The notes under the pieces are model-generated. The model was given only the letters and a program-made list of their open reading frames with translations, ran no database searches and was not told the DNA's origin. Shown piece after piece: positions 1 to 7,665 of a stretch of 36,365 nucleotides of DNA. The DNA is taken from the IMG/VR virus record IMGVR_UViG_3300021379_000791, positions 1 through 36,365 of that record; one strand, written 5' to 3'. The number at the start of each line of letters is the position of its first letter. Position 1 is the first letter of the stretch. The position numbers and the translations under genes were made by a program. Source of the DNA: a virus.

Positions 1-463
1 TGCAAGACTAGGTGGTGGTACATCAGCTGGTGTGGACATGCACATTGGATCTAAGGCATATGAAATTAAAGGTGCAAATATCACCGGCGATAAAAAGTAT
101 GCCTACGGATTTAAGCTTGGTGGTACTGTCGACTTGACTGAAGCTGTAAATGCATCAGTTACATTTAAAGAAAAGCTCGGGTTCTCTACTCAAGGAAAGG
201 GTAAGAACGAAGTAAATAAAGAGCAAATAGAAGCCATTAGAAAAGAGTTTCCAAAAGAGTGGAAGAAGATCGAAGCAGAGTATGGTCGCAAAGCTCATGC
301 CTATTTCGGTAGTATTCCAGTTATATTTTTTAACAATAATCGTTCTGGTTCTAAATTAACACAGGCTGCTGGGGGCATAGCTGCAGCCAAGGTTGTTAAG
401 AAAGAAGATATCCAGATCGAACGTATTACACAAGGAACGATCAAACCGATTATACGCTTATGA
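1..463 (+). CDS. C-terminal part of an unrecognised phage protein (5' end outside window)
   Basis: The reading frame is open from base 2 to a stop at 461-463, so the gene is cut by the left edge; a GTG at 32 is in frame but is probably internal. The visible part is about 154 residues. It begins with a glycine-rich stretch (RLGGGTSAG), then a lysine-rich middle, then a short hydrophobic segment (PVIFF) before an alternating hydrophobic end (TIKPIIRL). I do not recognise a family and see no catalytic motif. Its stop overlaps the next start by four bases (ATGA), so the two are probably co-translated. Confidence 0.75.
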   Translation, partial: ARLGGGTSAGVDMHIGSKAYEIKGANITGDKKYAYGFKLGGTVDLTEAVNASVTFKEKLGFSTQGKGKNEVNKEQIEAIRKEFPKEWKKIEAEYGRKAHAYFGSIPVIFFNNNRSGSKLTQAAGGIAAAKVVKKEDIQIERITQGTIKPIIRL

Positions 464-672
464 AAAAATTTTGGATTATATTGGCCATGCTCCCGGCCTG
501 TGTATCTGCTGAAAAAGATGAAAGAATTTGCATAGACTTTGGTAGTTATGTAATTGTAAGAGAAAAGTGTACGCCAATGTATGGAACTCTCATATGTGCG
601 GACATAGAAGAAACGAGGACATGGTGTAAACTATATGCGGAAACGGAACCTGTTCGCCCAGAGTCAGACTAA
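460..672 (+). CDS. small exported cysteine-containing protein
   Basis: This 70-residue protein starts with a typical export signal: MKK, a hydrophobic core (FWIILAML) and a possible cleavage site after VSA at about residue 17. Cys14 lies in LPAC, so a lipoprotein is possible, but the proline makes a poor lipobox. The mature part has four cysteines (24, 37, 46, 56), enough for two disulfides in the periplasm. The start overlaps the upstream stop (ATGA), and the end overlaps the alternative oxidase gene by 38 bases. No family is recognised. An envelope-acting role is inferred only from the signal peptide. Confidence 0.6.
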   Translation: MKKFWIILAMLPACVSAEKDERICIDFGSYVIVREKCTPMYGTLICADIEETRTWCKLYAETEPVRPESD

Positions 673-1213
673 ATTTTTTAGATTCTTTGCTGATACTTTT
701 TTTAGAAAGAAGTATGGACAAAGAGCTCTGGTATTAGAAACCGTAGCCGGTGTGCCGGGCATGGTCGGTGGTATGTTAACGCATCTGTATAGTTTACGTA
801 AATTGCAACCGGGCAATGGCACAAAAATACATGAGTTGTTAGCTGAGGCTGAGAACGAGCGAAAGCATTTAATGTTCTTTATGGAGATTGTGCAGCCAAC
901 AAAGCTCGAGCGATTTATTATTACGATCGCACAGTTAGTGTTCTGGCATTACTATCTCTTACTATATCTGATATCGCCAAAAACTGCACATTTGACGATT
1001 GCATATTTCGAAGAAGAAGCAGTTAGAAGCTACACAGACTACATTAGTTTGATCGAGCTAGGTCAAATCGAGAATGTAGATGCACCACAGATCGCAAAAG
1101 ATTATTACAATATGTTACCTGATGCTAAGTTGATTGATATGATTAAATACATACGAGAAGACGAAAGGGGCCACAGTGTGGCTAATTTTAGGTACGCAGA
1201 TGAGTCATCTTGA
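635..1213 (+). CDS. aox: alternative oxidase (di-iron ubiquinol oxidase)
   Basis: This 192-residue protein has all the AOX iron-binding motifs in order: LETVAGVPGMVGGML with Glu35, AENERKHLM with Glu75 and His78, FEEEAVRSYT (Glu126-128), and REDERGH with Glu177 and His180. AOX oxidises ubiquinol and reduces oxygen to water without pumping protons, sitting on one leaflet of the inner membrane. Two hydrophobic helices (about 95-112 and 117-125) fit the membrane-binding surface. The ETVAGVPGMVGG signature is of the mitochondrial/proteobacterial AOX type, not the plastid PTOX type. It is slightly shorter than bacterial AOX at the N terminus, but every ligand is present, so an active enzyme is expected. 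The ATG at 635 is used because the next methionine falls inside the first motif. Confidence 0.93.
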   Translation: MRKRNLFAQSQTKFFRFFADTFFRKKYGQRALVLETVAGVPGMVGGMLTHLYSLRKLQPGNGTKIHELLAEAENERKHLMFFMEIVQPTKLERFIITIAQLVFWHYYLLLYLISPKTAHLTIAYFEEEAVRSYTDYISLIELGQIENVDAPQIAKDYYNMLPDAKLIDMIKYIREDERGHSVANFRYADESS

Positions 1214-1337
1214 AGAAGAAGGCATGACATATTTTCAACATATGCGAAGAGCATGGTCAATTGCCTTCGTTTGTTTTGTACATGGATTGTTTCCGAATGT
1301 ATGGAAACACAAAGCGAGTGAGATAATTAATGGATGA
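1200..1337 (+). CDS. DUF6356-like small protein
   Basis: The ATG at 1200 opens a 45-residue frame overlapping the end of the AOX gene by 14 bases. The sequence has EEEGMTYFQHMRRAW followed by a hydrophobic stretch ending FVHGLFPNVW. This pattern (acidic start, YxxHMrrA, then CxVHGLFP) matches the small DUF6356 family of bacteria and phages as I remember it. The hydrophobic half suggests membrane association. Function is unknown. It sits between AOX and another tiny membrane protein, so the three may be translated together. Confidence 0.65.
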   Translation: MSHLEEEGMTYFQHMRRAWSIAFVCFVHGLFPNVWKHKASEIING

Positions 1338-1467
1338 TATCGGACTGCTCGGTCTATTAGCAGTGTTCCTATGTCCGATGGTATTCGGTGGTATCACCAT
1401 GTACTACTCGCACGAAGCAATACATAAAGCAACTCTACAACGGTGGAAACAACATGAAGAAGTTTAA
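1330..1467 (+). CDS. small single-pass membrane protein
   Basis: The ATG at 1330 overlaps the preceding gene by eight bases and opens 45 codons. Residues about 4-26 are a continuous hydrophobic segment (GLLGLLAVFLCPMVFGG), followed by a basic, charged tail rich in His, Lys and Glu. The stop overlaps the start of the next gene by 14 bases. This tight overlap with recognised genes on both sides supports it as real. No family is recognised. Confidence 0.5.
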   Translation: MDDIGLLGLLAVFLCPMVFGGITMYYSHEAIHKATLQRWKQHEEV

Positions 1468-2683
1468 CCAATACATCATTGAAGCAAAGAATACTCACAT
1501 GGAACACGTTGAGGATTTGATGTTCAATGAAGGTGTAGCTGGTACAAGGAAAGCAATTAACTTCTTACGTAATTTGCGAGACATGTTAGCAGGTTCATCG
1601 AACAAAAATATCTCACGTACTGTCAAATGGGATGGAGCACCAGCCGTGTTTGTTGGCATCGATCCATCAGATGGTAAGTTCTTTGTCGCAAAGAAAGGTG
1701 TATTCAATAAAGATCCGAAAGTCTACAAGACACCAGCAGATGTAAAGGCTGATACGAGCGGTGATCTACAAGCTAAACTACTTTTAGCACTACAAGAATT
1801 TTCAAAGCTAGGTATCAAATCTGGTGTATATCAAGGCGATCTGATGTTTACGAAAGGCGACGTTCAGAAGGAAAAAATAGATGATCAATCGTATTTTACT
1901 TTTCAGCCCAATACTATTGTATATGCTATACCTGTCGGTTCTGCCATCGGTAGGGAAATTACCCGAGCAAACATCGGAGTTGTGTGGCATACAGCATACA
2001 GTGGGGAGTCATTTGAAACAATGCGAGCCTCATTTGGTAAGCCAATCGTCAACAAGTTCAACCAATCAAAAAGCATCTGGCAAGTAGACGCTAACTACGA
2101 AGACGAAACTGGTAAAGCTTTGTTTAGTGCCGCTGAGACTGCAGCTGTGACTGCAAAATTATCCGAAGCAGGTAAATTATTCAATGCTGTGCCAGCTGGT
2201 CTCTTAAATGGTATCGCAACCAATGACGAGTTACGAGAGCGATTGAAGGTATTCAATAATACATTTATTAGAGCTGGTCAACGAGCTAATCCTAAAACAC
2301 ATACTCGTAAGCTCATCTCATTTATGACTGACTATTATAAGAAGCAATCAGATAGTCGATCTTCAGAGAGAGGCAAGGCTGCAGTTAAATCAAGACAAGC
2401 TGCGGCTGTTAAGATCTTCTCACAATACAAAGCTAATGACTTTGAAAACATGTTTAAGTTGATGTTAGTTATGACTGATGCAAAGAACATGATTGTCGAT
2501 AAGATGAATCAAGCCGGAAAGCTGAGTACATTCCTCCGTACACGTAATGGTTTTAAAGTCACGAATCCAGAAGGCTTTGTTGCAATCGATCATCTTAGCA
2601 ATGACGCTGTCAAAATCATTGATCGCCTCGAATTCTCTCAAGCAAACTTCTCACCTGACATCATAAAAGGATGGCAGAAATAA
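1454..2683 (+). CDS. conserved T4-like phage protein (DUF6267-like) with ligase-like KxDG motif
   Basis: This 409-residue protein begins MKKFNQYIIEAKNTHMEH, the usual start of a protein conserved in marine T4-like phages that I recall as DUF6267. An in-frame GTG at 1388 would add 22 residues, but the ATG at 1454 matches the family start. Lys58 lies in VKWDGAPAVF, which has the KxDG form of motif I of ATP-dependent ligases and other covalent nucleotidyltransferases. It is followed by GVYQGDLMF (about 124-132), which could serve as motif III, and near the C terminus by NPEGFV then KIIDR, resembling motifs IV and V. The motif spacing is unusual. Nucleotidyl transfer is therefore an inference; the family assignment is from memory. 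Confidence 0.7.
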   Translation: MKKFNQYIIEAKNTHMEHVEDLMFNEGVAGTRKAINFLRNLRDMLAGSSNKNISRTVKWDGAPAVFVGIDPSDGKFFVAKKGVFNKDPKVYKTPADVKADTSGDLQAKLLLALQEFSKLGIKSGVYQGDLMFTKGDVQKEKIDDQSYFTFQPNTIVYAIPVGSAIGREITRANIGVVWHTAYSGESFETMRASFGKPIVNKFNQSKSIWQVDANYEDETGKALFSAAETAAVTAKLSEAGKLFNAVPAGLLNGIATNDELRERLKVFNNTFIRAGQRANPKTHTRKLISFMTDYYKKQSDSRSSERGKAAVKSRQAAAVKIFSQYKANDFENMFKLMLVMTDAKNMIVDKMNQAGKLSTFLRTRNGFKVTNPEGFVAIDHLSNDAVKIIDRLEFSQANFSPDIIKGWQK

Positions 2684-3370
2684 TTGAGAAGAAAAAAATA
2701 TACGGTATTCGGATTACAACGTAGCGGTACCAATTTCCTAGAGCAGCAATTGATGACAGGTTTACCGAACTGTCGTATCATTAATGCGTATGCTCACGAT
2801 GGCCCATGGAAACACACATACGATATCCACCATGATATCAAAACCATGTATGCCAAAACCACAAACGGATTAGAAACATACGATTATTGGATAGCTCGAC
2901 TGAGAGAGACCAATGCTATATGGATACACAAACATCCAGTGATGTGGGTACAAAGTGTGCTGAAGAAAAACGTAGACTGTCGTCGTCATCCTGATTTTGA
3001 TGGCAAACCTGAAGCAAGAGTAAAATACTACACAGGTACCAAATTAAGTCTATGCAACATGTACAGAAATCATTGGTTGTTTTGGAAAGAACAAAGCCGA
3101 CATCAAAAAATATATCGTGTACCATACGAGCATCTATTGCCCGGTGCAAATGCAAAGATGCATACGAAGATGATCGCAGAGTTTTTCAATGATGATGACT
3201 TTACACCATACGACAGAGCGTTCGATAAAGTACCTATGTCTGCCAAATTTACTGAGGATGATCGTAATAAATATCTAAAGTATGAGACTAACTTGAATGA
3301 AGAAGATCAAGCGTTCATATTAAAGCATGTAGGTAAGGACTGTTTGAAATATTATGGATACGATATATAG
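2684..3370 (+). CDS. sulfotransferase-family protein
   Basis: The 228-residue protein starts at a TTG directly after the upstream stop. No ATG lies between that stop and the first conserved motif. Residues 8-19 (VFGLQRSGTNFL) form the 5'-phosphosulfate-binding loop of PAPS-dependent sulfotransferases. IWIHKHPVMWVQSV (about 79-92) resembles the 3'-phosphate-binding element with its conserved Ser. The likely reaction is transfer of sulfate from PAPS to a sugar or other hydroxyl acceptor. Its neighbours, a FkbM methyltransferase and a GT25-like protein in an overlapping operon, suggest a polysaccharide or glycan acceptor. The acceptor cannot be read from sequence. Confidence 0.72.
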   Translation: MRRKKYTVFGLQRSGTNFLEQQLMTGLPNCRIINAYAHDGPWKHTYDIHHDIKTMYAKTTNGLETYDYWIARLRETNAIWIHKHPVMWVQSVLKKNVDCRRHPDFDGKPEARVKYYTGTKLSLCNMYRNHWLFWKEQSRHQKIYRVPYEHLLPGANAKMHTKMIAEFFNDDDFTPYDRAFDKVPMSAKFTEDDRNKYLKYETNLNEEDQAFILKHVGKDCLKYYGYDI

Positions 3371-4028
3371 AAAATTTGTAGATCATCCAGACGAAGTAAA
3401 AGTTATATTTGAACGATATGACTTAGATGGATTATGGTGGCCAGATATTAAGAGAGGTGATGGTTTATGGACTGGTCCTCTTAAAAACTGGAATGAAGAA
3501 GTTGATGTGTGGTTATCATTTCTTAAAAATTTTGATGTATGTGTACAGGCTGGTGGTGCAGCTGGCATGTATCCAAGATTCTGGTCAGAACATTTCTCGA
3601 AAGTAATCACTTTCGAACCATGCCCTCGAAGTTATTCATGTCTTATACAGAATTGTGTTGGCGATAAGTTTGAAACACACAATCTAGGTTTAGGTAATCC
3701 AAAGCCAGACGAAAAATATCAGATCAACAACAAGAACAAGTCGAATCTAGGTACTCATAAAGTTATAGGACCTGTCAAACATACGAATGCAGATTATACA
3801 GACATTGAAGTTATATCTATCGACTCGTTAGATCTTGAAGTCTGCGACCTTCTACATCTCGACGTAGAAGGATCCGAACAATCTATCATCGACGGTGCAA
3901 TACAAACAATCAAAAGATGTAAGCCTCTTATTATAACAGAACGATCTGGCGGCAAAGCGACACTTGAACAACTAGGATATCGTCAAGTGTTCAAAGGCAG
4001 AATGGATACGGTATTTAGATATGAGTAA
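3354..4028 (+). CDS. FkbM-family SAM-dependent methyltransferase
   Basis: The 224-residue protein overlaps its upstream neighbour by 17 bases. It has the Rossmann motif I as VCVQAGGAAGMYP (62-74), motif II as VITFEPCPRSY with the acidic Glu88, and LLHLDVEGSE (167-176), which is diagnostic of FkbM-type O-methyltransferases. Such enzymes methylate hydroxyls of sugars, polyketides or lipids. In this operon, between a sulfotransferase and a GT25-like protein, sugar O-methylation is the most plausible job. An alternative is methylation of another small molecule. Confidence 0.85.
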   Translation: MDTIYRKFVDHPDEVKVIFERYDLDGLWWPDIKRGDGLWTGPLKNWNEEVDVWLSFLKNFDVCVQAGGAAGMYPRFWSEHFSKVITFEPCPRSYSCLIQNCVGDKFETHNLGLGNPKPDEKYQINNKNKSNLGTHKVIGPVKHTNADYTDIEVISIDSLDLEVCDLLHLDVEGSEQSIIDGAIQTIKRCKPLIITERSGGKATLEQLGYRQVFKGRMDTVFRYE

Positions 4029-4836
4029 ACAAGTCCCAGATAAAGTCTATATAATCTACAATTCTGGCAACGATAAGTCTGAAGAATATATGGGCGTTGC
4101 TCGTAGATCTATCAAGCGTGTTGAGATGGACTTCGAAGAGGTAGATTGGCCTACTGATATAGATGAATGTTGGAAGAAAGTCGAGCATCTCAACATCAAA
4201 GATCATGGTCATTTTAACTATTCGCAACCGTTGTATCCTGACTATCATGCTGATCGTACACCTATCGAACAAAAGAATGCAGCAGAGTCAGTCACTTTAG
4301 CTCATCTATATTTATGGGATAAAATAGCAAAAAGTGGTGAAGCGGCATGCATTGTTGAGCATGACTTTATATTCTATAATAACATCGATATGATCATACC
4401 TGATGGTTTTATTGTCGGCCTAGGATATAAGTTAGCCGAAGCCAATGCATATAGGAATGATTTTCATAACTTAGATGACAAACCAAAAGAAATCGTATTG
4501 GCTGATAAGATACTTGGTGCACATGGCTATGCTATCACAGCAAAGACTGCTCAAAATCTTGTAGACGAGGCGATAAATAAAGGTACACAAGGCTGGATTG
4601 ATTGCGTTTACTTTCAAGGTAACTCATTGAGACTGACTGATACACGAACATCGATGATGAGTCCACCACCCGGTGCTGCATTGTTACGTGATTCTACTAT
4701 CTGGCCTGTTGTTGCAACGTTAAATTATAAGTGTTGTGATTCATTTATTAAACGATGTAAACCAGAATATACAAACAAGAAACGCAACGAAATATCTCGA
4801 CATCACTTCGCAAGCTTAAAAATGAGAAGTGTATAA
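4021..4836 (+). CDS. GT25-like glycosyltransferase (putative)
   Basis: The 271-residue protein overlaps the FkbM gene by eight bases. It has the pattern of GT25/LPS-biosynthesis transferases: an N-terminal strand VYIIYNSG, a middle helix with many Ala and Glu (AAESVTLAHLYLWDKI), ACIVEHDFIFYNN in the place of the usual EDD metal-binding motif, and GAHGYAITAKTAQNLVDEA, resembling the family's GTxGYxxSxxxA element. The EDD motif is degenerate (EHD), so activity is less certain. It is the third gene of a glycan-modifying cluster and ends just before a late promoter. Confidence 0.55.
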   Translation: MSKQVPDKVYIIYNSGNDKSEEYMGVARRSIKRVEMDFEEVDWPTDIDECWKKVEHLNIKDHGHFNYSQPLYPDYHADRTPIEQKNAAESVTLAHLYLWDKIAKSGEAACIVEHDFIFYNNIDMIIPDGFIVGLGYKLAEANAYRNDFHNLDDKPKEIVLADKILGAHGYAITAKTAQNLVDEAINKGTQGWIDCVYFQGNSLRLTDTRTSMMSPPPGAALLRDSTIWPVVATLNYKCCDSFIKRCKPEYTNKKRNEISRHHFASLKMRSV

Positions 4837-4839
4837 ATA
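4832..4839 (+). promoter_or_regulatory. T4-type late promoter (TATAAATA)
   Basis: An exact TATAAATA, the -10 element read by the T4-type late sigma factor (gp55 family), overlaps the stop codon of the GT25-like gene and lies 37 bases upstream of the nucleotidyltransferase start. T4 late promoters need no -35 box. It probably drives the run of large basic proteins that follows. Confidence 0.7.
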
Positions 4840-4876
4840 AATCAAAATAGACGAAGTTAGGCTAAGGCAATCCTTC

Positions 4877-6403
4877 ATGAAGAAAATTGTAATCTGCTTC
4901 GGCAGAATGAATCCTGTTACTGTGGGACACGAGAAACTGGTCAAAAAGATCCAGTCTGTTGCTCGTTCTCAGCGCGCTGATGCCGCCGTCTACTTGTCGC
5001 ATTCGCAAGACAAGAAAAAGAATCCACTCTCATATCAAGACAAAATACGATTTGCAACCAAGGCATTTGGTTCTGTCGTAAAAAAGTCTAACGCCAATAC
5101 AATCATCAAAGTATTACAGGAACTCGATAGTAAGTATGACGAGGTAACACTCGTGGCTGGTTCTGATCGTGTGAAGGACTTTGATTCATTGCTTAATAAA
5201 TATAATGGCAAAGACTATACGTTCAAAAGTATTAAGGTTGTTTCAGCCGGTGAAAGAGATCCGGATGCAGATGATGTTTCAGGAATGTCTGCTTCGAAGA
5301 TGAGAGCTCTTGCAGGATCCGGCGATTTTGCACAATTTAAAAAAGGTTTACCTCGTGGATTGCAGGGTAAAGAGGCCAAACAAATGTATGATAAAATAAG
5401 AGATGCCGCCGGTATCAAAGAAGAGAACATACAAGAAGTCCTGACTGTTCAACAGCGTCTCAAAAAGAAAGCTATGATGAAGCGTATCAAGTCTAAGATC
5501 AAGCTTGGTCGCCGACGTGCTAAGTATAAGGTAGCAAATAAGCAGAAGCTGACAGTAAGATCACAGAAGAAAGCTCGCGAGCTTATTCGTCAACGTGTTG
5601 CTGGCGCACTTGGTAAAAATTATAAGTCACTACCACTCGCTGGTCGTATGCAAGTAGATAAGAAAGTAGAAAAGAAAGCAGCATTGATCAAGCAGATAGC
5701 AAAGCGTATGCTTCCAAAAGTTCGTAAGGCAGAGATGGAGCGAGTTAGCAAAGCTCGAAAGTCTCGCAATGAAAATTACGAAATGTTGTCAATGATCGAG
5801 TCGGTTTACGAAGTTGTAAAGAACGAAGAAATCACGCAAAAAGTAGAACGCAATCTTGCTCGTAAGAGTGAGAAATATGGTGTACAGTTCGAAGAGCTGA
5901 AAGAAAAGTATTTGTCATATCGTCAGTTTGCAAGCGAGGCAGATACATTCCAAGCGATCAACTCTGAGCTTGCGAACGAAGCAATATCACCTGAATCACA
6001 AAAAGCTCATCGTGGTATGTTTAAAGCAGCACAAAAGAAGAAAGACGATGCGGCCGCACAGCGTGAAAGAGAAACAAGATTAAAGAAAAAAGGTTGGGTT
6101 AGAAACGATCGCGGCGGTTTCTCTAAGATCACCGAAGACGATAAGCCTAATAAGCGAGGCGATGATAGTAAAGGTCATAAGCGGCCGACTGAAGATGGTG
6201 CTGGTTTGACACGTAAAGGTGCAAAGGCAGCCGGTGTCAAAACCGCTGTGACTACACCACCTAGCAAGTTAGATCCAAAGGGAAAAGCTGCTAAGCGACG
6301 TAAGTCATTCTGTGCTCGTATGGGTGGTATGAAAGGACCAATGAAGGACGAAAAAGGACGGCCAACACGAAAGGCCATGTCATTAAGAAGGTGGAATTGC
6401 TAA
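4877..6403 (+). CDS. nucleotidyltransferase-domain protein with long basic C-terminal extension
   Basis: The 508-residue protein has an N-terminal adenylyltransferase-like domain (about 1-165). FGRMNPVTVGHEKL contains the GH signature at 17-18, SHSQDKKKNPLS follows, and SGMSASKMR (135-143) is the ISSTxxR-type motif. Similar domains occur in marine T4-like phages, where the substrate is unproven. The remaining two thirds is extremely rich in Lys and Arg, with helical repeats, and ends in a Gly/Lys/Arg-rich tail (RKSFCARMGGMKGP) that resembles the phage DUF6321 type as I recall it. The late promoter upstream and the two similar basic proteins downstream suggest a late, possibly virion-associated role. 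NMN or NAD metabolism for the N domain is inference. Confidence 0.72.
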   Translation: MKKIVICFGRMNPVTVGHEKLVKKIQSVARSQRADAAVYLSHSQDKKKNPLSYQDKIRFATKAFGSVVKKSNANTIIKVLQELDSKYDEVTLVAGSDRVKDFDSLLNKYNGKDYTFKSIKVVSAGERDPDADDVSGMSASKMRALAGSGDFAQFKKGLPRGLQGKEAKQMYDKIRDAAGIKEENIQEVLTVQQRLKKKAMMKRIKSKIKLGRRRAKYKVANKQKLTVRSQKKARELIRQRVAGALGKNYKSLPLAGRMQVDKKVEKKAALIKQIAKRMLPKVRKAEMERVSKARKSRNENYEMLSMIESVYEVVKNEEITQKVERNLARKSEKYGVQFEELKEKYLSYRQFASEADTFQAINSELANEAISPESQKAHRGMFKAAQKKKDDAAAQRERETRLKKKGWVRNDRGGFSKITEDDKPNKRGDDSKGHKRPTEDGAGLTRKGAKAAGVKTAVTTPPSKLDPKGKAAKRRKSFCARMGGMKGPMKDEKGRPTRKAMSLRRWNC

Positions 6404-6404
6404 C

Positions 6405-7376
6405 ATGGAATACAAAACAAATGCAAAAGCTCGTATTGATCGAGAAAAGAAAGCTGATAAAAGAAAGCATGACACCATGATGGATAGAGCCAGAATTCGA
6501 GATGCGCGCGCTAAGAATCAAGCAACAAAAGCTGAAGCAGTTGAGCGACTTGACGAGTTAGGTAAGAAGACACTCGGCTCTTATATCAAAAAGGCTTCTA
6601 AGAGCGCTGCAGATAACAAAGCTGCGTCGGCTACATACAGCATGGCGGCAAATAAAGAAGCTCCGCGAAGTTCTGGTGAAAGAAGCATGAGAAAACATGA
6701 ACTAAGCACATTTCAAAAGTCGCAGCGACGTCAAAAAGGTATCGAAAGAGCTACCGATCGGTTGACACGAGAAGATATCGAGCAGGTTGATGAGATATCA
6801 GCAAAGACTGCAAAATCTGCATGGTTGAAGCGTAAGGCACAGGCTGCAAAGGTAAGTGGCCACAATCATGACATTCTTGCTGCGAAGGCGCGAAAGAACA
6901 AAGAGCGATTTGGCTATAAAGAAGAACTGCCAGAAGCTAAATCAGCACAAGATCCAGATATTAAGGATCGTGAAGGTACACAACCAGCAGCATATTACAA
7001 AGGTCTAAAGAAGTCGACCAAAGCCAAGCGTGATGCTCATTTTAAGAAACACGGACCAAAAGCGGACAACGATCAATCAGCATACGGTGATGCACCGGGC
7101 GATAAGGCAGCTCGCAAAAAGGGTATGCCAAAGTCTAAGCACACAAAATTCGTTGACAATATGATGAAAGAAGAAGATTCTGGATTCGCAGCAAAGTCGA
7201 AGAAGTCAGGTATTTCGGTATCGACTCTTCGCAAAGTTTACAATAGAGGCGTTGCAGCATGGAAAACCGGTCATCGGCCGGGAACGACACCACAACAGTG
7301 GGGCCATGCACGAGTCAATGCATTTATTGCAAAGAAGAAGAAAGGTGGATTGAACCACGATAAAGATTTAGCATGA
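6405..7376 (+). CDS. basic modular phage protein with DUF5824-like C terminus
   Basis: This 323-residue protein starts one base after the preceding stop. It is a chain of short Lys/Arg-rich modules separated by acidic linkers. LGKKTLGSYIKKASKSAADN (about 52-71) and AKTAKSAWLKRKAQAAKV (about 133-150) are such modules. The last about 55 residues (TLRKVYNRGVAAWKTGHRPG then WGHARVNAFI) match the DUF5824 pattern seen in many phages. Function is unknown. Basic charge and late expression suggest nucleic-acid contact or packaging in the capsid, but this is inference. Confidence 0.7.
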   Translation: MEYKTNAKARIDREKKADKRKHDTMMDRARIRDARAKNQATKAEAVERLDELGKKTLGSYIKKASKSAADNKAASATYSMAANKEAPRSSGERSMRKHELSTFQKSQRRQKGIERATDRLTREDIEQVDEISAKTAKSAWLKRKAQAAKVSGHNHDILAAKARKNKERFGYKEELPEAKSAQDPDIKDREGTQPAAYYKGLKKSTKAKRDAHFKKHGPKADNDQSAYGDAPGDKAARKKGMPKSKHTKFVDNMMKEEDSGFAAKSKKSGISVSTLRKVYNRGVAAWKTGHRPGTTPQQWGHARVNAFIAKKKKGGLNHDKDLA

Positions 7377-7383
7377 GGATATT

Positions 7384-7662
7384 ATGACTGATATAAAAGA
7401 TACACAACAGAATTACCAAGGCTTAAATAGTGCAGTGATGGATGTACTGCAGAAGAATCAAGATCTATATCGACAGGATCTTGAGAATCAATTTGCTAAG
7501 TATATGATTGCGCCAGAAGAAGAAGCGCCTAATCCTACTGAAGCAGAAATGGATGCAGCTACACAACAAAATGTAGTAGACACTCCTGATCCTATTGCAG
7601 AGCCTGAAGCTGTAAATCCAGACGACGTCATCGATGGCGCAAGTGGTATGTCTGAAGAGTAA
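7384..7662 (+). CDS. small acidic phage protein
   Basis: The 92-residue protein begins seven bases after the DUF5824-like gene, with GAGGATATT as a leader. The N-terminal half (LNSAVMDVLQKNQDLYRQDL) is predicted helical. The C-terminal half is strongly acidic and rich in Pro, Ala and Glu, so probably disordered. No family is recognised. Its acidity contrasts with the very basic proteins on both sides, so binding to them is possible but unproven. Confidence 0.65.
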   Translation: MTDIKDTQQNYQGLNSAVMDVLQKNQDLYRQDLENQFAKYMIAPEEEAPNPTEAEMDAATQQNVVDTPDPIAEPEAVNPDDVIDGASGMSEE

Positions 7663-7665
7663 ACA

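Noticed and set aside
635-1213. Naming the oxidase a PTOX (plastoquinol oxidase), as in cyanophages
   Set aside because: ETVAGVPGMVGGM is the AOX signature; PTOX has a different sequence at this place.
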